DNA of 64,000 nucleotides, taken from contig JAAOMT010000151.1 in the NCBI GenBank assembly GCA_016748015.1, positions 124,001-188,000 of the forward strand, in the 5' to 3' direction. Source of the stretch: Geosiphon pyriformis (Eukaryota; Glomeromycota; Glomeromycetes; Archaeosporales; Geosiphonaceae). Made by a program: the position numbers and the translations under genes. How positions within the stretch are numbered: position 1 is the first letter of the stretch; the number at the start of each line of letters is the position of its first letter. Below, one piece after another: positions 33,052-45,352 of the stretch. The notes under the pieces were generated by a model that worked only from the letters and a program-made list of their open reading frames with translations, ran no database searches and was not told the DNA's origin.

Positions 33052-36027
33052 GTTGTATTATATGTGTATATTTAGAAGTATTATTTTTTTTTGAAATAAT
33101 TAGACTATTTCTAGTTAGCAAGTTTTCAATATCTACTTTTCTTTTTTCTAAAGAGGGTTTTTTTGTTTCACTATTATTAATTAAATTTTTTGTGGTTTAT
33201 TTTCAAGAAATTTTTGTATTTTTTTTATTTTTTCTTTGAGTATTAAGCTAATTAGTTTCCAATCTTTGTAATAAATCAAACAAAACTTGTATTTATTACT
33301 AAAAAAATACAATAATTTATTGTACTAATATTAAATACAAGAATTATATTACCAATAACTGTATTTGGCTTTTTTGCCAGGTTTTTAATTAAAAATTTTT
33401 TTGAGTATATTATAATAAAATCAACAGATTATCTTGCCATTTACAATAATTCTCTTTGTTTGCTTTAATATTATTCAATAATTTGCTATTATATATAAAA
33501 ATAGTATAGGTAATTTCAGTAGTTTTTTCTTGTTTTTTTTTTTTTTTTTTATTACTTTTTTTATGATCTGATTTATTTAATTGTTTTTCTTCTGGGCTTT
33601 ACTTAGGTACTAAAAAAGTTGTTCAATAACAACACTTAATTACAATGAGCTTTTCATTACATTTGATAATTAGTTTACAAAGTTTATAATCTAGTAAAAT
33701 TTTTGTTTTCTTAAACTACTTATTGTTAACAATAATAGTGTATTTTTTAGCTTTAGAAACTTTTATGTTAGATTTAATATTGATGTTGTTAATGTAAACA
33801 GGAACAGCTTTAATTATGTCCAGATCTTTTTTTTGTTACTGTGTATATTGATTATTAGTCGAATATAAGATCTATTAATCTTTCTGCTAATGGCTTTTAA
33901 AAAATGTTTGACAATAACACTAACAGATAATTTATTGTCCAAGATCAAGTTAATAAAATAACTAGTTATTTGAGCTTTACAAATTAGAGAGATAATATTG
34001 CTATTGTTGATGAGTTTAGCTTATTAAAAATGCTTATTAGTTTTTGGTGTTTTTTTTTCTAGGATTAATGATTTGCAAAATTTTTTTTTGATTTGTAAAT
34101 GAGTTATTAACTGACTAAAAGTAATGTAAGCTGGGTTTTTATAAGATTTTTAACAACAAAATAGAGACCTGATTTTTGTACAATTTTTGGTGGTTTCAAC
34201 TTTGGAAAATTCTTAAAAACTTTGGTCTTTAGTGGTTTATTGTTATTAGCAGTAGAAGCTTTATTAAGTTTTAAAATAAAATCAACCTTAGCTTTTTTCT
34301 TCTTTCTTGTAAATTCAGAAAGATTAATGGCTAGTTCATCTATATTATAGTTATTATTAGTTAAATTAAAAACATAAAAAGAGTTTTCTTTTGGTTGGCT
34401 TGTATTCTCACTCTTTGAAGATATATTTACCAATTTAAAAACTGATAAACAGTGGTTTTAACTAAGAGATTATTTCCAAAGAAATTAATGTTAACATAAT
34501 TAAGTTTTTAATTGGAAGTATTATTGTTGATAAGTTTGTTATTCTGGTTATTATTGTTTTTAGGAATTAAAAAAGGCAAAGAAAAATTGTTGTAATTTCT
34601 GGAGAAATGTCTAATTAATCCACAACAATAATACACAAATAGATTACAATTTTGTTATTTTTGATAAAAAAATTGCTAAAGCTGATTAAAATAGAGTTCA
34701 AATTTAGGTTTTTAGAGTTGTTAAGTTTTTTCAACAGTTAAGCTAATAGTTCTAATAACCAGACAAGATTGGCTATAAGTTTATCTATTAATTATTTATT
34801 GAGATTTTGGGTTTGGATAGCAAAAAAAGTAACAGTTATTTGAAAAACAAAAACTAAATAGAAACAAAAGCAAAAACTGGAAATATTGATTCCAAATGCA
34901 TTTTTTGATTATTTTCTATTTTTTGTACAAGCTCAATAGTTATATCTATTGTAAGATTATATTTCAGAGCTAAAAAAAGCCAAAAAACATAAGATAAGTC
35001 AGTTTTCAATTCTTTTGTAAAAGAATAAATTTTTTATTTTTTTGTTCAATTTTTTCTAAAGTCTATTTATTTAATGAGTTTTTTATTGCTTTAGCATATT
35101 CAATTACAATTTCATTAGGGTTTTGAATTTTTATTTTTAATTCTATGTATTATTTAGATATTAAAATTGGAATTCTGAATTTGTTTTTAAACTAGAAAGT
35201 AAAAAAGATGTTTTTTTCTTTAGTATTTGTTGGTGTCTATCTAAAGATTCTTTGAAGGCTACTAATATCAGTTTTTTGTGAAAACCAAGTAATAAAAGAG
35301 CCTTGAAAATAGCCACCAATAATTTAAAACTTGTAATTAGCATTATATTAATTGGCTGTAGCTGTTTTTTTAAAATTATTTAACTATTTAATTGGATTTT
35401 GTGTATTATTTCTGAATAGTAGTAGTAAAATGTTGTTTTTTTGCCCTAAAACAATTTGTATTCTTTAAAAAGTGGTTAAGATGTTTACTTATATAGGGTT
35501 AACAACCATTAATTCAAGAATAATTATTTATGTAAATTGATCTAATTTACTTGAAAAAAGATCAAAAACAGGAATAATTTAATAATTTTTTTTTGTTTTA
35601 AAGGAAGTTTTAGTTAACTGATAGGTAGCAATTCAGATGTGAATTTGATAATTCAGATATTTAAAAATAAGAGACTGTTATTTAAAAGTTATTGAGTATA
35701 AAAACTAATTAATGTTATTTTTTCTTTTTTAAAATTTTTTTTTCAAAGTAAGCTTAATTAAAGAAATAAATTGTATAGACTGTATAAATTTCAGCTGAAT
35801 ATTTATTCAGAAACTAGTTCCAAAAATCTTAAAATTGTCTACTAAATTGTTTTTCAACAAAAAAGCAAATCAAGCAGAAGGGCAAAAAATTAAATTTAAT
35901 AAAATTTAGATTATTTTTATTATGTACTGCAAAATATTTTTTTGATTGTTATTGTAAGTATAAATAATTATTCATACAATAAGAAACAAAATAGATTTTG
36001 ACAACTTCACAGAAAGCATTATTTTTA
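33052..36027 (-). pseudogene. Oldest Gypsy element (layer 1), right part: gag-protease-linker relic
   Basis: On the minus strand it follows the A sequence from the linker (18230) back through protease to gag. The best-preserved part is 34107-34433 (EFTRKKKKAKVDFIL, matching the basic stretch before the A protease). Gag begins near 35975. Nearly every difference from A that I compared is C-to-T or G-to-A, plus small deletions. Dozens of stops. It continues in 5505-6668. Confidence 0.82.
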
Positions 36028-36679
36028 TGTTATGGATTGGAGTAATAAACTAACAAATAGCAAAGAAAAACAAAACTGTACAGTAATAAAATGGATCAAA
36101 AAAAAATTCAATTTTAAGGAGCAAATTAAATGAGTATAAATTCAATACATGAGACCAATCTTATAAAATATTTTAGTTGCTAATTTTTTTAAAAGATAAC
36201 CAGAAAATTTGAAGATAGAGAAATAGTTTGTACTGTCAATAAATAATAATACATTGATATAATTCTATGTTTTATATTAGTATTCTTAAAATTTAATATC
36301 AGATATTAAATATACTTTTCAATTATATTTTATTTAATAATTTTCAAATACTACAATTATATAATTCAAAAAAAGAGTAAATAAATGCCAACAAATAATC
36401 TTTTATTCCAAGATATTTGAATACTTAAAGATAAAAAAAAGAAAATAAGTGATAAAAAAAAGATTGAGATGATAGTTGTTATTTTATTTATTTTTAATTA
36501 ATTGCTACATGTTTTTCTATAGCTAAAAGACTTATTACTTATATAACTATTAAAAGTAGTCAATAATTAAATTATTAATTAAATTATTAATTACTATCTA
36601 AAAATAGAATAGTTAATTATATAATATTAGTGATTAAAATATGTAATAACTAATAAAACTATGAATTTCAACCATAATA
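36028..36679 (-). repeat. 5' LTR of the oldest Gypsy element (layer 1)
   Basis: TGTTATGGATTGG to CCATAATA, about 652 bp, the same LTR as A and B with heavy transition decay. Minisatellite reduced to about three units near 36555-36590. The partner LTR at the other end is not found, so no target duplication can be assigned. Confidence 0.8.
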
Positions 36680-36920
36680 CTATTTATATTACTAAAAATA
36701 AAAATATATATACAAATAATAATAGATAAAAAAAAATATTAAGAAATTAAATAAAACTATTTTATAATTATCTTAATTAAAGAATTAAAAACTATTTTTA
36801 TCTTTGAATTAAAATTAGTTTAATAAATATTATTATTAAAACAAATTTATAAATTTAATATTAAAAAAACTTCTTTCTCTCCTTTGTCTAAAATTCCCAA
36901 AAAAGAGTCAAAAGTTTTTT

Positions 36921-38560
36921 TTGAAAGAAGTTTTTACAATTCAGTATGATAAATCCAAACTTTTTATTCTCAACTACAAGGCCACTATTAACTGTAGTAT
37001 TGCTGTTATGAAAAAGACTGTTAATGATTCTGGTTTTGGTGTTAGCTTCAGACCTGTGCTTCCAAGGAAAAAGAAGAAAGATAGGATTTTAGAAGATGGT
37101 TCTAATGGTGTGAATTTTGGTTCTAAGGTTTAAAATAGTTACTTATGAGATTCAGAGACTGATAAAACTACTAAGTTTGATAGTATTGATATAGAAAAAA
37201 AATGTTTAGTAGAAAAGACCAGTTTTAATTATAGTAAAAGTAGTGCTCTTGCTAATGAGAATCCTAATCAGACACTTACAAGTTTGAAAGTCAAAACCAA
37301 AAAGACATTGAGTAAACTATTGGGAAAAATAAATTTTTCAATAAGCAGTAATGATGATAATATTTTTTTGAATGCCTCACTAAAACTCCCTCCACTTTTA
37401 AAAAATTTGGTCAACATTTCTGTTCATAAATCTTTTACTTTGGATATTAGTCTGGATAAAGTTGTTGGGAAAATGTTTTAAGAGAAACTTTTAGTGGTCA
37501 GAAAATTATTTTCAAGTATTAATAGTTTTGAAGAGGCCTCTACTCCCTTAAAATTTTTTGGAATCATCAAAGCAATATTTACTTCTGATTTGGATTTGAT
37601 AAAAGCCACTGAGAAAACTATTAGTACAAAAATCATAGTGAATACTAATCTCAAAAAATCTATTGGGCATTCAGATCAGGCTGTGGTATTAAAAAAAATT
37701 CCAGTTGGAACTCCCACTGAGGCTGTGCATGCTGCTGTAGCCGAATTTGGAGTAGTTAAGTCGATCAAGATACAACTGTTGGGATTATGGCAAAAGGCAA
37801 TTATCAAATTTGAGGAGCAAAATCAGACTGATCTTTTGGTGACTAAGTAGTCTATTCTAATTGAGAAGAATACAATGCATATTGCTAGGTCCAATATGGA
37901 CAAAAAATCATAGAATGTAAGGAACAGTTATAGGGCACTGCTTTATACTCTTTCTGTAAGAACAAATGCTTATGACATTTGGAATTTTATTGGTTCTATG
38001 GGTGGGAAAACATGTGTGATCAATTGACATCCTGTCACATATGCCTGAGCCAGATGTGCCATTGTTTGTTTTGATTCAGCTAAATCTTTGAATACCATCA
38101 TAGAAACCATACCTGTGTTGAAAGAGGCCAATTTGTAATGGTCTTGTTTAGGTTTTTCTAAGTGTGCCAAGTATAAGAAAATGGGACATATATTATTGGG
38201 CTGTTCTGTGGATGAGAGTTTGTATTCTAATAAGCCATCTCATATGTTACTTTTAGACATAGATAAAAACAGGTTGGCTGCCATTTATTCCAAGCATTCA
38301 GCTCCTATTGCTCATTCTGTTGCTTTTGGTGAAGTTTTATAAACAAAGATAGCTGGTGGACCTTCATTTTTTCTCTTTCTTGTGTAAAATAATTTAGTCA
38401 ATTCTGGCTCCTCTTCAGAGATGAAGTCTACTCTTCCTGTTATGAATAACATTAAAAAAAGGTTTGCTGTTTTGAAAAGCAGTCTTACTAGTCTTGCAGA
38501 ACAGATTAGTGAGTTGGCTAAAAGGTTGAACTTGCTTATGCTGGCAGTTTTCCAGTCTAG
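36921..38560 (+). pseudogene. LINE ORF1: RRM-like and zinc-knuckle protein
   Basis: Fragments in related frames. A Lys-rich N-terminus (RPVLPRKKKKDR), then an RRM-like stretch at 37690-37850 (IPVGTPTEAVHAAVAEFGVVKSI, QKAIIKFE), then a knuckle near 38160-38200 reading CAKYKKMGHILLGC, where the second Cys is Tyr (one G-to-A). A Lys/Leu-rich coil follows near 38440-38540. It would bind LINE RNA. Stops throughout. Confidence 0.65.
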
Positions 38561-38804
38561 CCCTGAATGTTAGCTGCCAGTAACCCTCTTATCACAGAAT
38601 CAGGTGGGCAATATAGTGATAAAAGAGGGCTTGAGTGAGACCACTAGTGGTAAGACTGCTGTGTTTCTGGACTCATCTTCCTCTTCTGATATGGTCAAAT
38701 TTGAGAATATGTTGGAAGGTTTTTCTACTTTGGTTTTTGAGTTTATTAGCTTATCTTGATGGTTTGGTCCTGGCTGGTAATGTGCACCCCCAACCTCCTT
38801 CTTA

Positions 38805-39480
38805 ATGAGTAAGTTAGTTTGGAAAATTGTGACATGTAATGTCAGAAACATGAACAATCCTGCAAAACAAGAGGATATTGTGCATTGGCATAAGAACATA
38901 AACAATCTGATCTTGATTTTTATGAAAACAAAGTTGAAAAAGAAGATTCACTCATAGATTGTTAACAAGTTTAGTGGTGTCTATGTGTTTACTTCTGGTT
39001 TGGACTCTGGTTATTTGGGTTTGGGGATTGCTGTGGTTATAAACAATTTTTTGACAAGGCATGTATATAAGGTTTCTGAGATATCTGGCTGCCTCCTTTT
39101 TGTTAGGTTGCTCTTCAAAAATAAACTTTCTGTGTTAATTTTGGAGTTTTATGCTGACAGTTCATTTTTCTCAAATAGATGATATTAACTCTTTAATTGC
39201 AAAGGCTGTGAATAAGTCTTTTGTCATCTTAGATGGAGATTTCAATAAGAATAGTGTTCACAAATGTGCCAGTTTCAAAAGATGCTTTGATTTGGATTTA
39301 ATCAATTCTTTGAAAGGAAGTTTATTTGCAAAGATGCTAACATGGAGCAATTTTCAAGGTGTCTTAAAGACAATTGATTATGTATTTGTTTCTTCAAATT
39401 TGGCCAATGTGATTATATAATATGATGTTTTAAAAGTTAGTGAACATTTTAACATTGATTATTGAGCTGTTTCTGTGTCT
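38805..39480 (+). pseudogene. LINE endonuclease domain
   Basis: Exonuclease-endonuclease-phosphatase fold motifs: VWKIVTCNVRNMNNPAKQED at the start, a Thr-Lys segment near 38930, VILDGDFNKNS near 39225-39255, and KTIDYVFVSSNLAN near 39370-39410. The usual final Asp-His is altered or interrupted. This nuclease nicks target DNA to prime reverse transcription. Confidence 0.78.
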
Positions 39481-41515
39481 GTGGGTTTGGGTAATTTGTT
39501 GGATGTGCAGTTGAACTCTTTTCACAAACAGGCAAACAAAGATCATTGGAAGTTCAATTTAAAAGGAGCAGGTATTATCAATTAGACTAAGTTCAAGGAA
39601 ATTTTGGCAGTTAATACTACTATGTTCTCTGATAATTTTTTGGTGTTTAAAAGTTTTGCTGATTTAAATGCAATATAAGATACTATCTATAAAGTGGTGT
39701 GCCTTTCAGCTAGAAAAGTCTTCAAAAAAAATTGGTTTAGAAACTATAATAGTGTTTTTACTAAAAAGTCATCCAGATTTTACGAGCTTAAACTTTTGGT
39801 CTCTAAAATAGTTAAGGCTTCTCAACTGGTTTCTCATAATATGTTTGATTCTTTGCTGGCTAAGTGAGAGAGTTTTGATGCTGCTAATGCAGTAGCTGTG
39901 AAATTGCTTATCAACTTTGGATCTTGTTTTGATGATATTAAATCTGTTTTGGCTAAGGTCAGGAAATTTTATTGCTCTTCTAAACTGTTAAAATCCAAGT
40001 ATGCCAAAGAATCTTGGATCAAACTAGCTGTTGATAAGAAGATAGAAAGTTTTGTATTCAATAAAGATCATATTATCAAAAGTGTGCTGGAGTGTCTTTT
40101 TTAAAAAGTCATGTTGGATCATTTTGTTGTGGATAAAGAGCTGGTCTTGAAACCCAATCTGGTAAAGTTTAAGGTTGATAAGATTATAGAAAGCTAGACC
40201 TGGAAGTGTAAAGTGGTTCCTATTGTCTCTGGTGATTGGTCTTACCAATACTAACTACTGGATTACATATTCGATAATGCTTTTTCAAATGTGATGATTC
40301 CAATTGATTTTGGTGAATTGTTAGGTGTTGTCTCAGATCTGCTTAATAAGAAAGCTGCTGGTCTTTTTAGTATTTTCAATAAGTTGTAAAAACATTGTGA
40401 TAAGTTAATTTTGAACATGCTGCTAGTGTTAATGAACTTTTGTTTGATGTGTAAATTGGTTTCAATGTCTTAAAAAGAGGCTTGGATTTCTATGATTCTG
40501 AAACCATATGAGTAGAAGAGTGTTTTTACGAATACTTGTTCTATTGTTTTAATTGAAACAGACTACAAAATTCTCTCCAAACTTTTTTCAAACAGAATCT
40601 CTTTGGCTTGTAATACCTTTGATGTTCTTTGGAGGAATAATTTTTCTGTTTTAAAGGGCACTATAACACAATCCCCTATTTTTGCTGTTGACTTAGTGAT
40701 TAAAGATGCCTTAAAGAAGGACCAGAAGCTATGGCTGGTTTTGCAGGATATACATAAGACTTATAACTTTATTGGATGAAAGCATCTCAGAAGAGGTCTG
40801 GTTAGAATCAAAATGTGTAAAAAATTTATTAGGTTTTTTGGTAGCATTTACAATAATCAAATTAACAGAATTATAACTGATTTCGGCTTAACTAATGAAT
40901 ATTATGTTCATGATGGGTTGGATCAAGGGGAAGTCTTTTCACCTCTTTTCTGGCACATATTTTATGATTCACTTTTGTGCAAAGTCAAGAGGCAGACAAG
41001 TGTGTATGATTACAAATTGAACTCTCATTTTGTTTTTAGGACAGATCGCATAAATTTTCAGAATAAAATGACAATATTTTTTAATGTTGGTGCTTTTGTT
41101 GATGATACTATCTAAATTGGCAGTAGCCAGATGGCAACACAACATATACTCAATGTTGCCAGTAAAATTTTCAGAATCAATAACATTTCAATAAATAATG
41201 ATAAGACTGTGGTCATTTCAATTAACTACAGGGTTGCAAATCCTTCTCTATTTATTAGTAGTGCACCTATTTCTATTGTTAAAAAGGGTGAATTTTACTA
41301 CTATCTGGGAATATTTTTGTTTTCTAAGGATTTGTCAAAGCTTAGCATGGCTAAGGCATATTTGGATATCTGGTTTTTTACCAATCTCATTCTTAAGAAT
41401 GCCATCTTTGATAAACAATTTTCATATTTGGTGTTAGCAATTCTTCATCTCATTGTAAGCTACAAAAACCAATTCAATTTTATTCCTATCAATGTGTATA
41501 ATAAGTAGGACACTT
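39480..41515 (+). pseudogene. LINE reverse transcriptase
   Basis: RT motifs: YKILSKLFSNRIS near 40565, FAVDLVIKDALKKDQKLWL near 40680-40740 followed by a DIHKTYNFIG block, HDGLDQGEVFSPLFW near 40910-40950, and the catalytic FVDD near 41095-41105, with the Asp pair intact. INNDKTVVISIN and YYLGIFLFSKD follow. Stops at 40786, 41113 and elsewhere. Confidence 0.85.
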
Positions 41516-43260
41516 TGATTTGCAAGAGTCTAAAGTCCAAATCTGGTCTGTCACTCAATTTTTTTAACAATGCACTTTATTATTCTTTTTTGTACAATTT
41601 GAGAACTTTTGAACAGGTTTAAGCTGAAAACAAATCAGCTTCTGTTGTTTGTTTTGTAAATTCTCTTGGTATACTAAACCACTTGTTTATGCACAGATCA
41701 CATGATCTACAAGTCCTCAACTGGCATTCATGCTATCTTTTACTGTTTTCATCTCACATAGCTATTAATTCTTCAAATAATTTCTTAGCTGGCATAGTCC
41801 ACATTTTTTGGAAGTATAATCTGTCTTTGAATGATCTGGTAACCAATACTTTTCATTTTCACAGCAGAATCTTTTTGTCTCTTATTCTTGGTGGTCCTAA
41901 ATATCTCAAGTGTGTCTCTTCTCTTTGGCAGTATGGAATTGTTTTTGCTAAGCAGCTTTGCAGCCATATTGGCACAATATTCGAATGGAAAACAATTAAG
42001 TAGTGGAAAAAATTGGATCTGCATGGACCAGTTCTTGATTGGTTTGAGCATTCTGTTTGTTTTCTAGGTGATGCTTCTTCTGTTTTTGTTAACTTTTCTT
42101 TTTTCCTGGGTGTTAGTTCTTCAAATGTTCTTAAGTTTCATGAGTTTGGGGTCATTTGTAACTATTTGTTGAGTGTTGATACTGGTCATCTTTTGGTCTA
42201 TATGGATGGCTCTCTTATCAATCTGGAAAATTCTGACATGAAGACTGAAACAGCAGTTTTTTTTGAGAATGTTGGTTTGAGTTTAGGGGTTAAGGTTTCT
42301 GGTATGGTGTTTTTCACTATGGCTGAGCTGCAAATTATTGCATTGGCACTCAAGTGTGTTTTTTCCACCAGCTTGGTTCAAATTTTTTCAGATAGTTAGT
42401 CTGCTTTAACTGCTTGCAAATCATAATTGGGTTTGTTGTGCCCTAATTTTTGGAATCAATGTTAGATTGAACACTGCTATATAGTGGGTTTTATTTGTGC
42501 TAAGAATTTGGATGTCAATTGAATTAAAGTAAAAGATTATTTGGGTGTTCTTGGCAATAAGCATGCCAATGCTTTTGCTAAAGCTACTTCTTTTTTTGAT
42601 TGATGTCTCCTTCATCAGATCAATGAATATTGTATTGAAGGTGGTGGCTATATTGTTTCTGAAAATTCTAAACATTTTGTGCATAATATTTTTTGATCTA
42701 TTCACTGTGTGTGCTGAGAGGCTGGCTTTGGTGCTTGTGTAGTGGTGTCTAGCTTATAGGCTGATATTGACTGGTTTAAATTATCTTTGGTGTGGCATCC
42801 TGATTTTCATTTGGCAGCCAGCTTCAATAGTAGATTTATAACTGGTATTTGCATGTATTTTATGAAGACTTTGCATCATCAACTCCCTATTGTTATCTGT
42901 AAATGCTTATATAACAGATATTATCCAAATATAGTGTATTTGTTTTGTGATAACATTGAGGTCTCAAACCATGTTTTTTTTTGCTTATTTGATTTTGTTG
43001 CTTGTGTTTGGCTGCTGAATGCTCATATAGCTAACTGGGGAAAGCTTTCTGGTTTTCATCTTTTATCTTCCTATGTGTTACAACTTCTGTTTTTATGTGT
43101 TTCTAACATTGCAGTATGTGCAGCTTTGTACAAGGGTTTTGTTCTCAATAATTGGTATCAAGAATTTCTCTTTGTGTTCAAAAATCCTAAGATTGCTGGC
43201 CAGACAGTTGTAAATTTTGTGCATAAGTTTTGTCTTGCTTTTTGGAATAAAGTTTAGTTA
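41516..43260 (+). pseudogene. LINE RNase H and C-terminal region
   Basis: RNase H near 42190-42540: LLVYMDGSLIN (Asp), MAELQIIALALKC (Glu) and IFSDS (Asp). The C-terminal 42787-43257 stretch is open for 156 codons and has Cys/His residues (CLYNRYYP, YLFCDNIEVSNHVFFC), probably a zinc-binding CCHC-like end. Stops separate these segments. Confidence 0.78.
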
Positions 43261-43624
43261 ACTCATATTAAGTACTGGACATTTATAGAGAAACATGGAC
43301 TAATTCTGCTAAATGGATCTATTCCAGTCTTGGTTACTGGGCTTTTTTTAACACTTTCTGCTGAGGTGGTTAGGTTGTTGGGTATTACTAATGCTTTTAG
43401 TGTTAGTTTTGGGCTGCATAAATTTTTTAGGTTTTTTTTAGGTCTAAGTAATAAGGTTTCAGTTCATATTAACACTTAGTATTGTTTTGACTAGCCTGAG
43501 TGGCTGGTCACATGTAGAAAATACATGATTCATGCCTAGTTTAAATTACTTGGATAATATATTGTACTAAATAGTATTTGAATCTCACTCATTAAATTAA
43601 ATAAAAAAAATAAATAAATTTAAT

Positions 43625-45230
43625 TTATTATTGTTGACAAATTAATTTGTAATTATTACAAAATTACAGATATTAAAAGCATAATTTAAATACTATTATT
43701 TTAAATTAATAGTTTTTAATTATAATTATAATATTAATTTTTTATTTTCTTTATTTTTTTGTTTTATTTGTTATTTTATTATTGTTTTAAATTTATTTAT
43801 TGAAAAAAATAGCATTAAAATTACAATATTATAAATAGTTTGGTAAAAAATATATACTATAAGTATAAAATCAAATTTTTAAAATTAAATACTTTATTAA
43901 AAAGTAAAAACCACCAAAATAAATCTATTAAAAAAAATTAAATATTAAGTATTAAAAACTATTAAATTATTAAATCTTAGTTTTTAATATAAAAATTTCA
44001 AGTAAAAATTTTTTAAATTAATAAAATCTTTAAATAAAACTAATATATAATAGTACTAAATTACAGAATATTATTACAAAAATTTATTTATAATATTAAC
44101 TATTTTTTATATATATATATAAAAAATTTAAAAAAATTTTCAATTATTTTTCTTAAATAAAATATAAAATATACATATAAACAAAAAATAAAAATAAATT
44201 AAATATATTCTAAGATACTATAATTAAACAAAAACAAAATATTTTAATTTTAATATATTTATTAAATAAAAAAAAACTTTTATTCTTTTTAATTTTAAAA
44301 CAATTAAACATATTTAAAATTCCAAATTTTACTATTATAAATAAAAATTTTATTAAAACAAACAAAAAATATGTATATTAATATATAATAATAAGATTTA
44401 TTATATTTTATTTTAAATAATAACATTTTTATTTTGTTTTTTTGATAATATTATAATTTTTTAATTTTATAATAGATTTAAATATAGCATTTATAATTTA
44501 AGTTTTTTATAAAAAAGTAACATAATTTTTATTATGTTAAAAATTAAAAATTTTAAACTACATAAAAAATTTGAAACATATTATTAAATAAAATTTAAAA
44601 AATTTTATATTAAATTTTTTTTAAAATAATTAACCTTTTTTTATTTTTAATTAATAAAGTTTTAAACATAAAAATTTATGAAAATAATTTTTAAAACTTA
44701 AGCTACAAATTAATATATATATTTTTGTGTTAAAATAATTATTAAAAAATTTTCAAGTTTAAAAAAAAGATTTAGTAAAGTTTAAAAAAAAAGGTTTAAA
44801 AAAAATTGGCAATATTATTTATTTCAGATTTTTTTATATTTAATAAAGTAATTGATAAAATTTAAAATAAATTTATTTTCTATTGAAATATGCAATTTTT
44901 TGTTAGTGTTATTTTTTTGCAATATACTGTATTACTTAAAAAACAAGAAAAATGACAAAATGAAACATTATAAAATGTTACAATTATAACTGAATTTTGA
45001 CCTCTGAAATTCTTGGTAACACCATATTACAAAATACTATTTTTTATATTTGGTTTTTAATTATTAAATTTAATATAAATCTTTCCTTGAATTAATATTA
45101 GATTTTGATTTGAAACAACCTTTAAATCATTAATTTCCAGGTTTTAATCAAAAGATCAGTTGAAACATGCTAAATGTCAGGTTTAATGAACAAATTCTAA
45201 AGACTCGAGTGCGGTTATAAAAGTTTGGGT
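43625..45230. other. AT-rich intergenic desert
   Basis: Very AT-rich, with long A/T runs and no open frames. I see no gene, RNA or recognisable repeat family. It separates the LINE from the gene island. Confidence 0.6.
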
Positions 45231-45352
45231 TATAGTATTACAATCTATTGTTTAATGTGTAAAATTGATACTAGACTTAAGTCGGAAAATTAGAATGAGA
45301 TTCAGATCAAAAATATTTTCAATTGGGTAACCACCTTTCGTCGATAAAATTT

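Larger units (their letters stand above)
36860..43613 (+). mobile_element. LINE (non-LTR retrotransposon), decayed, with EN, RT and RNase H
   Basis: Plus-strand order: ORF1 with an RRM-like segment and zinc knuckle, apurinic-type endonuclease, reverse transcriptase, RNase H, C-terminal region. No LTRs. The 3' end runs into an A-rich (ATAA)-type tail near 43595-43613. ATAAATTTAAT occurs at both 36849-36859 and 43614-43624 and may be the target duplication, though it is low in complexity. Many stops. The type resembles LINEs I associate with Glomeromycotina genomes. Confidence 0.85.
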
